The position numbers and the translations under genes were made by a program. Below the pieces are notes generated by a model. That model ran no database searches. It was not told the DNA's origin and was given only the letters and a program-made list of their open reading frames with translations. 64,000 nucleotides of DNA, from contig NZ_CP050308.1 of assembly GCF_014189535.1 (NCBI RefSeq), positions 558,001-622,000 on the forward strand, in the 5' to 3' direction. Numbering within the stretch: the first letter of the stretch is position 1; each line of letters begins with the position of its first letter. Positions 54,923 to 64,000 of this stretch are shown here, piece by piece. This DNA is from Rhizobium lusitanum (GTDB lineage: Bacteria > Pseudomonadota > Alphaproteobacteria > Rhizobiales > Rhizobiaceae).

Positions 54923-54951
54923 TCCGGAGCGAATTTTCTTGATCGAATATG

Positions 54952-54980
54952 AAAAAGGCGGCCCCATGGACCGCCTTTTC
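54952..54980. terminator. Bidirectional terminator between gph and the L,D-transpeptidase gene
   Basis: AAAAGGCGG and CCGCCTTTT form a stem with a nine-base loop, A-run on one side and T-run on the other, between convergent genes. Confidence 0.82.
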
Positions 54981-55003
54981 TTTGTTCAAATATCGAACTG
55001 CAA

Positions 55004-56905
55004 TCAGATCTGCGCCGTGCGGGACTTGGTCGTCGCGTCGAGTGCCTTTAGCGTTGCCGCGTCGCGATCGTAGACATCGTTGAAATACTGCACGACGCCG
55101 TCCTTGTTCGGCCAGGCGGTGAAGTAGGCGATATAGATCGGCAACTTCTGCGGCACGGCAACGGCCTTGTTCTGGCCGCCGGCAATCTGCTTTGCAACAT
55201 CCGCAACTGTGGTGTTGAGCACGGCAGCAGCCATGGCGCGCGGATCAGCAAGGCGGACACAGCCGTGGCTGAGGGCACGCATGTCCTTCTTGAAGAAGCT
55301 CTTCTGCGGCGTGTCATGCATGTAGATCGCATGCGAGTTCGGGAAGAGGATCTTCAGCTCGCCCAATGCATTGTCGCTGCTCGGCGGCTGGCGGACGGCG
55401 ACGCTCTTGGTCGAGCCGTACCAGTCGACACTGGACGAAGCGACAGCACGACCACCGACTTCAACCTGATAGCCCATGCGGTCGAGATAGTTCGGGTCGG
55501 CACGCAGCTTCGGCAGCATCTCGTTGATGATGATCGACTGCGGAACGCCCCAGAACGGGTTGAACTCGACCGTCTGGATCTGATCTTCGAAGAAGAAGGT
55601 CTGATGCTGCTTGCCGCCGACGACGACACGCATCGACAGCTGCTCCTGATTATTGTTGTGGTAGTAGACCATGAAGGCCGGCTGGTTGATGAGAACGTAG
55701 CGCGGTCCGAGTTCATTCGGCAGCCAGCGCAGCTGTTCCATGGCGACAACCAGCTTCTGGATCTTCACATTATTATTTTCGCCGACCATGGCGCGGACCG
55801 AAGACTGGCCGATGACGCCATCGGACGTCAGGCCCTTTTCTTTCTGGAAGTCCTCGACCAGCGCCACGAGATCCGGGGTATAATCCGGCGTCCCCTGATA
55901 GGCGTCGAGCGTGGCTGCATGAGCCGTCTTCAGCACGTCGGAACCGCGATGCTGGATCGCCTTGACGATATTGGCCATCTCGGGCGAGCTGCCGCCCGGC
56001 TTGAGAATGCCGGTCAGCGAAACGGAAATATTATTGCCATCGCCGCCGCTTGCACCCTTGAGCTTTGCAAGCTCGGCCTTCAACTCCATGAACTGCTGGT
56101 TGGAAGGACTGCGGCTATTGAGATAGGCGGCGACATCCGGGCTTGCGCCCAACATGCCAAGCACCGGCATCAGGTTGACGTCCTTACGCTTGAAGTCGTG
56201 ATAACCGGAGATCTTGTTTGGGTCGAGACGACCGCGGATCGTGTCCTGAATGAACACCAGCACCTTGGTGGAGAGCGTCAGCTCGAATTGCATCAGGGCA
56301 CGGTCACGCATCTCCTGATCGACGCTCGACTGGTCGAAATTCGGCGGCGTCACGGCATAGTCGGCGGGATCGAGGCCAACGGAGGCGGCATCGGCCAGAA
56401 CCGCCATGGCGGCCTTCGCCTTCTCGCTGATGGTATTGTCGGCAACCCAGACCAGCGGCTTGCTCTGGTCGGCATAATAGGACTCGACTGCCTTGGCGAC
56501 GTCGTTCGTCGCCATGACGCGAACTTCGGTCAGATGATGCCGCTGCGAAGCGCTCGAATCAACCGCAACCGGCGTGGCCGAAGCATCGGCGACAGCCCCG
56601 GTTACCACCGGATCCGCAAAACGGTTCGATGCAACCAGCCGCATGGCTTCGGGCTTATAGGTATAATATTGCGGGGCATCAACCTTTGGCAGCGGCCCTT
56701 TTACCTGCGGCGTCGGGTTGGAGCCTAGGGTATCCTGAGCCGGATTGGCGGGGACCGGAGCGGAGACCTGCGTGCTCTGCTGACGCCCCTGGCCTCCACG
56801 AATGAAGTCCATGAGGGTCATCGCGTTCGCGGATGTCGCGCCGACGGCGGAGATGCAGCAGGAAAGAGCCAGGACGGATGCTGCGGCTTTGGTGACAAGT
56901 TTCAT
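55004..56905 (-). CDS. L,D-transpeptidase, YcbB/LdtD-type
   Basis: 633 residues. Signal peptide (1-28), a Pro/Gln linker, a scaffold domain (about 130-320), a peptidoglycan-binding domain (YTPDLVALVEDFQKEKGLTSDGVIGQSSVRAM, about 335-370) and the YkuD catalytic domain with ALSHGCVRLADP (catalytic Cys549). The insert between the catalytic sheet and the Cys is YcbB-like. Makes 3-3 crosslinks in the periplasm. Rhizobiales depend on L,D-transpeptidases for wall growth at the pole, so it is functionally close to the RgsE scaffold though far from it on the map. Confidence 0.92.
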   Translation of the reverse strand: MKLVTKAAASVLALSCCISAVGATSANAMTLMDFIRGGQGRQQSTQVSAPVPANPAQDTLGSNPTPQVKGPLPKVDAPQYYTYKPEAMRLVASNRFADPVVTGAVADASATPVAVDSSASQRHHLTEVRVMATNDVAKAVESYYADQSKPLVWVADNTISEKAKAAMAVLADAASVGLDPADYAVTPPNFDQSSVDQEMRDRALMQFELTLSTKVLVFIQDTIRGRLDPNKISGYHDFKRKDVNLMPVLGMLGASPDVAAYLNSRSPSNQQFMELKAELAKLKGASGGDGNNISVSLTGILKPGGSSPEMANIVKAIQHRGSDVLKTAHAATLDAYQGTPDYTPDLVALVEDFQKEKGLTSDGVIGQSSVRAMVGENNNVKIQKLVVAMEQLRWLPNELGPRYVLINQPAFMVYYHNNNQEQLSMRVVVGGKQHQTFFFEDQIQTVEFNPFWGVPQSIIINEMLPKLRADPNYLDRMGYQVEVGGRAVASSSVDWYGSTKSVAVRQPPSSDNALGELKILFPNSHAIYMHDTPQKSFFKKDMRALSHGCVRLADPRAMAAAVLNTTVADVAKQIAGGQNKAVAVPQKLPIYIAYFTAWPNKDGVVQYFNDVYDRDAATLKALDATTKSRTAQI

Positions 56906-57317
56906 TCTCTAATCAGTCCCCGTGTCATGCTGTAGCTTCGAGACAGACGGTGCTGTTTTCAAATCGGCCACGATATTCCTAACATCGTTTAACCATCAAA
57001 ATGAAAACGACCAGCCCCACCTTTTGTTCAATGCCTCAACTTCGTGTGAGAAAGCAAAGGCGTGCTTCGCGATTTAATTCACACAAAATTATGATATTAT
57101 TAGTTAATTTTTTATTGAATTTTCCTGCTGTTTTCACGCGCTCATAAATACGCAACAAAGAATATCCACCGAGCGTGTCAAAAAGAACACGCATTTCCCG
57201 CACCTTCAAAAACATGATTAAATTAGTCATGAAATGCACGCCTCAGCTGTTTTCTTAGGCGTTATTCGGACCTATATGGCATCTATCTTTTTCAACGGAA
57301 AAGCAGGATCAGGGATC
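56906..57317. other. AT-rich intergenic region upstream of fumC
   Basis: 412 bp without a credible gene. It should hold the promoters of the transpeptidase gene and fumC. A weak inverted repeat CATGA...TCATG is seen near 57213-57231. The region just before fumC (57234-57317) is open in the fumC frame but does not resemble fumarase. Confidence 0.5.
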
Positions 57318-58709
57318 ATGACCTCCACCCGCACCGAAACCGATACTTTTGGCCCGATCGAAGTCGCAAGCGACCGCTATTGGGGCGCGCAGGCGCAGCG
57401 CTCGCTCGGCAACTTCAAAATCGGCTGGGAGAAGCAGCCATTGTCGATCGTCCGTGCGCTCGGCATCGTCAAGCAGGCAGCTGCCCGCGCCAATGTGGAA
57501 CTTGGCCAACTGGACCCCGCTCTCGGTAAAGTGATCGCCGAGGCGGCACAGGAAGTCATCGACGGCAAGCTCAACGATCATTTTCCGCTGGTCGTCTGGC
57601 AAACCGGCTCCGGCACGCAGTCGAACATGAACGCCAACGAAGTGATCTCCAACCGCGCGATCGAGATTCTCGGCGGCGTCATGGGCTCCAAGAAGCCGGT
57701 GCATCCGAATGATCACGTCAACATGAGCCAGTCGTCGAACGACACCTATCCGACGGCGATGCATATCGCCTGCGCCGAACAGATCGTTCATCATCTGCTG
57801 CCAAGCCTGCGGCACCTGCATGCGGCCCTTGAGAAGAAGGTTGCCGACTTCGCCCATATCATCAAGATCGGCCGCACCCATACCCAGGACGCGACGCCGC
57901 TGACGCTGGGCCAGGAGTTTTCCGGCTATGCGGCCCAGGTGGCCTCGGCCATCAAGCGTATCGAACTGACGCTGCCGGGCCTCAGCGAACTCGCCCAGGG
58001 CGGCACGGCTGTGGGAACCGGCCTCAATGCGCCGATCGGCTTTGCCGAAAAGGTGGCCGACGAGATCGCCAAGATCACCGGCCTGCCCTTCGTCAGCGCG
58101 CCGAACAAGTTCGAGGCGCTTGCCGCTCATGATTCGATGGTCTTCAGCCACGGCGCTATCAATGCTGCTGCGGCCGCTCTCTTCAAGATCGCCAACGACA
58201 TCCGCTTTCTCGGCTCCGGCCCGCGCGCCGGCCTTGGCGAATTGTCGCTGCCGGAAAATGAGCCGGGTTCGTCGATCATGCCCGGCAAGGTCAATCCTAC
58301 ACAGTGCGAAGCACTGACGCAGGTTTGCATCCACATCTTCGGCAACAATGCCGCCCTGACCTTCGCCGACAGCCAGGGTCATTTCGAGCTTAACGTCTAC
58401 AACCCGATGATGGCCTATAATTTCCTGCAATCGGTGCAATTGCTCGGCGACGCCGCCGTCTCCTTCACCGACAATTGCGTCGCCGGCATCGAGGCACGCG
58501 AAGACAACATCAAGGCGGGTCTGGAACGCTCGCTAATGCTGGTGACGGCGCTCGCCCCGAAAATCGGCTACGACAACGCCGCCAAGATCGCGAAGACCGC
58601 GCACAAGAATGGCACGACACTGAAGGAAGAAGCCCTGGCGAGCGGGCTGGTGTCTTCGGAAGAATATGATGCCATCGTCCGGCCAGAAATGATGATCGGG
58701 CCGAAGTAG
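57318..58709 (+). CDS. fumC: Class II fumarate hydratase
   Basis: 463 residues, the oxygen-stable homotetrameric fumarase of the TCA cycle. Catalytic His188 ([10 protein letters not shown]) and Ser318 in the signature [11 protein letters not shown] (317-327) match the numbering of E. coli FumC. ATG 57318 gives the usual N-terminus [12 protein letters not shown]; the 28 residues possible upstream are rejected. The second, unrelated fumarase follows 373 bp later. Confidence 0.96.
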   Translation: MTSTRTETDTFGPIEVASDRYWGAQAQRSLGNFKIGWEKQPLSIVRALGIVKQAAARANVELGQLDPALGKVIAEAAQEVIDGKLNDHFPLVVWQTGSGTQSNMNANEVISNRAIEILGGVMGSKKPVHPNDHVNMSQSSNDTYPTAMHIACAEQIVHHLLPSLRHLHAALEKKVADFAHIIKIGRTHTQDATPLTLGQEFSGYAAQVASAIKRIELTLPGLSELAQGGTAVGTGLNAPIGFAEKVADEIAKITGLPFVSAPNKFEALAAHDSMVFSHGAINAAAAALFKIANDIRFLGSGPRAGLGELSLPENEPGSSIMPGKVNPTQCEALTQVCIHIFGNNAALTFADSQGHFELNVYNPMMAYNFLQSVQLLGDAAVSFTDNCVAGIEAREDNIKAGLERSLMLVTALAPKIGYDNAAKIAKTAHKNGTTLKEEALASGLVSSEEYDAIVRPEMMIGPK

Positions 58710-58763
58710 GCTCGTGGTTTGGTGATGGTCAGGCACGTTCGCCAGTGACGCAATTATCTGCCT

Positions 58764-58911
58764 GGCCCCTCACCCCAACCCTCTCCCCGCTCATGCGGGG
58801 CGAGGGAGTTTTACGATGCCCTAAGCCTCTATCCAGGCTGCGGAGACCGCTTATCTTGCGCGATCGTCCCCTCTCCCCGTGCAAACGGGGAGAGGGCTAA
58901 GGTGAGGGGCC
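58764..58911. repeat. Palindromic intergenic repeat element (RIME-like)
   Basis: A 148-bp element with outer arms GGCCCCTCACC (58764) and GGTGAGGGGCC (58901-58911). Each side holds a smaller hairpin: CCCCGCTCATGCGGGG on the left and CTCTCCCCGTGCAAACGGGGAGAG on the right. Such C/T-rich mosaic palindromes are dispersed in rhizobial genomes. I am not sure of the exact family name. It lies between fumC and fumA and nothing else is seen in this 373-bp gap. Confidence 0.7.
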
Positions 58912-59082
58912 GGGTACAATGTTTCCGCATCGGAAAATCTACCCGACCTGCGCATCTCTCACCGACAATCTCCCATTTTGAAATTCCATCATAGCAGCCA
59001 AGCAATTGCATTTGGACCCTACCGGATTTAGACCGTTTCCAAACGTCTCTTCCGCCACTTCAAGGCATTGAAAGGTCCACGC

Positions 59083-60690
<1,608 letters not shown>

Positions 60691-60717
60691 CACACTGCCG
60701 GCCGACAAACAAAGGGG

Positions 60718-60742
60718 AGGCGCCGTTCTGGCGCCTTTTTTT
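60718..60742 (+). terminator. Rho-independent terminator of fumA
   Basis: AGGCGCC and GGCGCCT pair around GTTCT, with a run of eight T's. Confidence 0.88.
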
Positions 60743-60887
60743 CAAAAGTATTTCTATGTAGTAATACAGCTATTTCCCGACCTGAAATTACTGGTAAAGT
60801 TTTATTTTTATTGCTTTAATATTTTTCAAAGAATCGTAGACTAAGTAAAGCTACTGCTTTCATGAATAGATATTATGGAGTTCGCGA

Positions 60888-61955
60888 ATGAATACGGTGG
60901 TTGCGCCCAAGGCGCAAGTTCCCGACGTGGCAGGGCAGATTACCTATGCCATGCGCTCCATGGGTGTCGCCCCCATCCCGCGGAATTATGAGTTGTTCTA
61001 TGAAGCCTATATCGGCTCCAATCCCATCCTGACCCGCGAACTCGCCGCCCTCGGCAGCAACGCCACGCAAGAAGAGCTGGACGCGATCAACGCGCGGCAT
61101 TTCGCCCGCCATTCCGGTCGTATTTTCGATGACGCTCATACCCGCATCATCACCGAATTGGATGGCGTATTGCGCGCGCTTCAGCAGGAGCAGACCTCTC
61201 TGGAAAGCTACAACCGGCTGCTCGGCGAAACCTGCCAGCGCATCATGTCCAAGAATCACAATAGCGTCGACCTGCTGCGCGGGGCCATCGACATCCTGAC
61301 CGAAGCGACCGGCGACACCATGGCCCATGGTGAGCGGACCGTCGAGAACGTCAACCAGCGCAGCCAGGAAATGGACCAGGTCCGCAAGGAGCTGGACGAA
61401 TACAAGCGTATCGCCAACACCGACGCACTGACACGCCTCTCCAATCGCCGCGCCTTCGACGACCGCCTGGCTTCGGTCTTCGACAATCAGATGGCCCGGC
61501 CCGTGACGGCACTGGTGCTGGCCGACATCGATCATTTCAAGAAGATCAACGACAACTACGGTCATCCGGTTGGCGACAAGATCCTGGCAACCGTTGCCTC
61601 CGTTATTCGCGCCAACGTCCGCCGCGAGGCCTTCGTCGCCCGTACCGGCGGCGAGGAGTTTGCGCTGATCCTCGAAGGCTATACGCCGGAGGACGCGCTT
61701 GCGACCTGCGAACGCATCCGCCGCGCGCTGGAGGCAACGCCATTCAAGAATTCACGCACCAGGGTGAATTACGGCCCAATCACCATCTCGCTGGGCGTCT
61801 GCATGGCCTCCGACGCCACCGACCCCGGTGAACTCTATGGCAAGGCCGATATCGCGCTCTATTCCGCCAAGAATGCCGGCCGCAATTGCAGCTACGCCTA
61901 CCAGAGCGGCATGCAGAAAGACTTCGCGAAAAGTTGGCTTATCTACAAGAAATAA
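60888..61955 (+). CDS. Diguanylate cyclase (GGDEF)
   Basis: 355 residues. The N-terminal 160 residues are a soluble helical domain without membrane segments, then a GGDEF domain (about 170-335). The active site is GGEEF (254-258), an active variant, with Asp213 (LADIDHFKKIND) as the metal ligand. The product-inhibition I-site should be RxxD at 245-248; here it reads R-R-E-A, so the Asp is missing and feedback control is probably weaker. Makes cyclic di-GMP. The 145-bp leader is very A+T-rich. Confidence 0.92.
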   Translation: MNTVVAPKAQVPDVAGQITYAMRSMGVAPIPRNYELFYEAYIGSNPILTRELAALGSNATQEELDAINARHFARHSGRIFDDAHTRIITELDGVLRALQQEQTSLESYNRLLGETCQRIMSKNHNSVDLLRGAIDILTEATGDTMAHGERTVENVNQRSQEMDQVRKELDEYKRIANTDALTRLSNRRAFDDRLASVFDNQMARPVTALVLADIDHFKKINDNYGHPVGDKILATVASVIRANVRREAFVARTGGEEFALILEGYTPEDALATCERIRRALEATPFKNSRTRVNYGPITISLGVCMASDATDPGELYGKADIALYSAKNAGRNCSYAYQSGMQKDFAKSWLIYKK

Positions 61956-62009
61956 AATCGAGGCCAACGGTCGCCGGCGCCATCCTTCTGGAAGCGCCGA
62001 CGACTTTCA

Positions 62010-62618
62010 TTACCACATGCTCTTGGCAGCGCGCACCGGCCATTCGCGGTCATAGGTTTCCTGGTCGAAATCGCCCTTCGCCGCCTTCAGCAGCATGCCG
62101 GGCGTCGGGAGGCTCGCCGGATCGACAAATCTCTCCGAATTCCAGAGCTCCGCGCGCATCACCGCCCGCGCGCACTGGAAATAGACCTCGTCGATAGTGA
62201 TCACCACGACGCTGCGCGGATGCTTGCCATCCATTTCGAAACTTGCCAGCAGGCCTTCTTCGATGGAAACGACCGCGCGGCCATTGAGCCGCATCGTCGT
62301 GTTCGAGCCTGGGATCAGGAACATCAGCGCGATACGGGGATCGCGGACGATATTGGCAAGCGAATCGACGCGATTGTTGCCGCGCCAGTCGGGAAGCAAC
62401 AGCGTCTTGTCGTCCTCTACCCGCACGATGCCGCCGAGATCGCCGCGCGGCGAGCAATCCAGCCCTTCCGGGCCAACCGTTGCCAGGGCCATGAAGGGCG
62501 AAGCCTCGATCATCCGGCGATAAAGCGGCGTCAGCGCATTCGTCACCTTGGCGGTCGCGGCCTCGCCGGCGCCACCGTAAAGCTCATTCAATTCTTCAAC
62601 GGATGTGATGATCGTCAT
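62010..62618 (-). CDS. Pyridoxamine 5'-phosphate oxidase-family (PPOX) flavoprotein
   Basis: 202 residues from ATG 62618, preceded by AGG. A split-barrel FMN-binding fold is suggested by FMALATVGPEGLDCSPRGD, LLLPDWRGNNRVDSLANI and VGLMFL-type strand IALMFLIPGSN. Similar to the MSMEG_1061 family of PPOX proteins. The actual substrate is unknown. It is 57 bp from the alpha/beta hydrolase gene on the same strand and may be part of that MarR-controlled unit. Confidence 0.83.
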   Translation of the reverse strand: MTIITSVEELNELYGGAGEAATAKVTNALTPLYRRMIEASPFMALATVGPEGLDCSPRGDLGGIVRVEDDKTLLLPDWRGNNRVDSLANIVRDPRIALMFLIPGSNTTMRLNGRAVVSIEEGLLASFEMDGKHPRSVVVITIDEVYFQCARAVMRAELWNSERFVDPASLPTPGMLLKAAKGDFDQETYDREWPVRAAKSMW

Positions 62619-62675
62619 GTTGCCTCGCGTCTTTTCGAACCGGATCCGGTGGGTTAGGCGCAAGGCATGACGTGG

Positions 62676-63650
62676 CTATGACACGCGCCGCACCGGAGTC
62701 CGGAAAAACGATATCACCGTTTCGTTGTCGGTTTCGAGAGCATTTTTGTCCTCGGCGGAGATTTGCGCTTCCGCCAGGAATTCGCCGATCGCCTCCAGTA
62801 CTGGAACGGCACTGACGATGCGGCGATGGCCGAAACCATTCGCCCAGAGCATGCGAACATCGCCGCCTGCCCTCTCATAAGCGCGAGCATGGTCAGCACT
62901 TACTTCCTTGTCGTCCTCGGCATGGATGACCAGCATTGGCCTGCCGAGATCACGAACGCCGCGCACAGCATCATAATCCTTCAACGGCCTACCGGTGACC
63001 CGCCCGACCTGCGCCTCAAGCGCCGCTTGTGTCTTCGGGTCGAGCCTCATCAGCCCGCCAAAATCAGTGAACAACCAACCCATCGCGCTTGGTGCGCCGA
63101 TCAACACCAGGCGTTCCGGCAGAACCGGCTCAATACCCGGCAGGAACCCGGCCGCTGCAAGCGCGACAGAAGCGCCGCCGAAGGAGTGACCGATCGTCGC
63201 ATCAAAGCTGCCGAATCGTTCCGCAGCAGCGGCAATGGCGGAAACGGCTAGACGCAGATTGAGGAAACGCCCCGGCGAACGGCCATGGCCCGGCAGATCG
63301 AGCGAGACCACTTCGGCGCCGGTATCCGCGAGAAAGGCGGCAAGCTCCGACGTGTATTCGCTGCTGGAGACCCAGCCATGGACGACAAGATAGCGCCGGC
63401 GTCGGCCTTTCGCGCCGCCGTTGAAACGATAGGCCATTGCCCGTCCTCCAGGGAAAGACAGCATGACCGCCTCGGCGGAAGCAAGCCGCGCCCTGCCCTC
63501 GGCATGAGCGGCCTTGGCCTTGGCGCCCTGGGGCAGACGCGACGGCGTCAGGCAAAAGAGCTTGAAGGCGGCCTTGCCGGCGAGCTGCGGCGAGACACGG
63601 CTGAGGCCGGATAATCCCAGCCGGGTGACCTTGAGCACAAAGGATGGCAT
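62676..63650 (-). CDS. Alpha/beta hydrolase
   Basis: 324 residues from ATG 63650 (MPSFVLKVTRLG); a start at 63674 would begin inside the palindrome. The first 20 residues are hydrophobic and amphipathic. Oxyanion HGW (His91), nucleophile elbow GHSFGG (Ser156), acid in HAEDDKEV and the late His in NGFGHRRIVS give a complete triad. Substrate unknown. Divergent from the MarR gene 46 bp away. Confidence 0.86.
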   Translation of the reverse strand: MPSFVLKVTRLGLSGLSRVSPQLAGKAAFKLFCLTPSRLPQGAKAKAAHAEGRARLASAEAVMLSFPGGRAMAYRFNGGAKGRRRRYLVVHGWVSSSEYTSELAAFLADTGAEVVSLDLPGHGRSPGRFLNLRLAVSAIAAAAERFGSFDATIGHSFGGASVALAAAGFLPGIEPVLPERLVLIGAPSAMGWLFTDFGGLMRLDPKTQAALEAQVGRVTGRPLKDYDAVRGVRDLGRPMLVIHAEDDKEVSADHARAYERAGGDVRMLWANGFGHRRIVSAVPVLEAIGEFLAEAQISAEDKNALETDNETVISFFRTPVRRVS

Positions 63651-63667
63651 AGTGAGAATCCAAAAAA

Positions 63668-63683
63668 TGTTCAACTATGAACA
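63668..63683. promoter_or_regulatory. Probable MarR operator
   Basis: TGTTCA-ACTA-TGAACA, perfect 6-bp arms, in the 46-bp gap between the divergent hydrolase and MarR genes. A further TGAACA half-site falls on the MarR start codon (63698-63703). The place suggests autoregulation and control of the hydrolase. Confidence 0.6.
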
Positions 63684-63696
63684 ATAAAGTACAACG

Positions 63697-64000
63697 ATGA
63701 ACAAAAATCAATCCCTACCCTGGGACCATCCGCGTTTTCGCAGCTGGATCGCCGTTGCCCGCGCCTGCCAGTTGATGCAACAGTCACTCGGCCGGGCGCT
63801 CGCCCATCTCGACATCAAGCCGCCCCATCTCGATATCCTCGTCAATCTCTTTCGATTCGAGGGCATTTCGCAGCAGGAACTGGCCCGCAAGCTGTTGGTC
63901 GGGCGCTCCAACATGAGCATGCTCTTACCGCAGATGGAAAAGCGCGGCCTGATCGAGCGGCGCGGCGACAGACACGATAAGCGCGTCCTGCGGCTTTATT
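63697..64000 (+). CDS. MarR-family regulator, 3' end beyond the window
   Basis: 101 codons are visible. The winged-helix core is clear: ISQQELARKLLVGRSNMSMLLPQME as the helix-turn-helix and RGLIERRGDRHDKRVLRL as the wing. The Asp-Arg-His-Asp-Lys-Arg of the wing is the MarR signature. It is divergent from the alpha/beta hydrolase, with an operator-like palindrome in between, so it likely represses that gene and itself. Confidence 0.88.
   Translation, partial: MNKNQSLPWDHPRFRSWIAVARACQLMQQSLGRALAHLDIKPPHLDILVNLFRFEGISQQELARKLLVGRSNMSMLLPQMEKRGLIERRGDRHDKRVLRLY

Noticed and set aside
57234..57317. 28-residue extension of FumC
   Set aside because: No similarity to fumarase N-termini; ATG 57318 gives the standard length.
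58710..59082. A small gene or sRNA between the fumarases
   Set aside because: Everything visible there is explained by the palindromic repeat element.

Overview
The window is chromosomal DNA of an alphaproteobacterium of the Rhizobiaceae, most likely a Rhizobium species. The signs are high G+C, a UPF0283 gene, a growth-pole-ring (GPR/RgsE) type giant protein, a malic enzyme fused to a phosphotransacetylase-like domain, class II DAHP synthase, and the order gor - DUF2059 - rpiA - gph - L,D-transpeptidase - fumC, which I recall from the Sinorhizobium meliloti chromosome. It reads mainly as core chromosome. I see no phage, insertion sequence, CRISPR array, tRNA or rRNA.

Layout. 1-4.2 kb: end of a UPF0283 membrane protein, a small exported protein, the folate operon folP-folB-folK (minus strand) and a DUF922 putative metalloprotease. 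4.4-4.5 kb: a strong candidate small RNA of the alpha-r8 (MmgR-like) type. 4.5-12.5 kb: a [2Fe-2S] ferredoxin and an HPt phosphotransfer protein, divergent from a 2218-residue polar-growth scaffold made of 11-residue helical repeats, with a CtrA-type box between them. 12.6-14.8 kb: small and accessory genes. 15-28.2 kb: a sugar-catabolic locus, with a CUT1 ABC transporter, GH2 beta-mannosidase, sugar isomerase/epimerase, Gfo/Idh dehydrogenase, aldo-keto reductase, a separate GH43 beta-xylosidase and a divergent LacI regulator. 28-35.8 kb: gnd, an SRPBCC protein, an Mla-type lipid transport operon (STAS-permease, ATPase, MCE protein, lipoprotein) and an MFS transporter. 36-47.8 kb: an LpxH-like phosphoesterase, GDPD, dme, a secreted protein, an ankyrin protein, a beta-propeller protein, nadE and an LTA-synthase-like phosphoglycerol transferase. 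47.8-49.5 kb: a DUF1003 protein followed by a RHH/ParE toxin-antitoxin pair and a GFA-family protein. 49.6-61.9 kb: aroG carrying a one-base frameshift in a homopolymer, gor, a DUF2059 protein, rpiA, gph, an L,D-transpeptidase, fumC, a palindromic repeat element, a class I fumarase and a diguanylate cyclase. 61.9-64 kb: a PPOX-family protein, an alpha/beta hydrolase and a divergent MarR regulator cut by the window edge.

Themes. Several envelope and polar-growth functions lie here: the GPR/RgsE scaffold, an L,D-transpeptidase (rhizobia insert pole wall with these enzymes), Mla lipid transport and an LtaS-like enzyme. Central carbon genes (gnd, rpiA, dme, two fumarases) are also present. The observations most worth a second look are the scaffold's 44-residue repeat array with its CtrA box, the small RNA, the aroG frameshift, the toxin-antitoxin insertion behind DUF1003 and the two adjacent unrelated fumarases.
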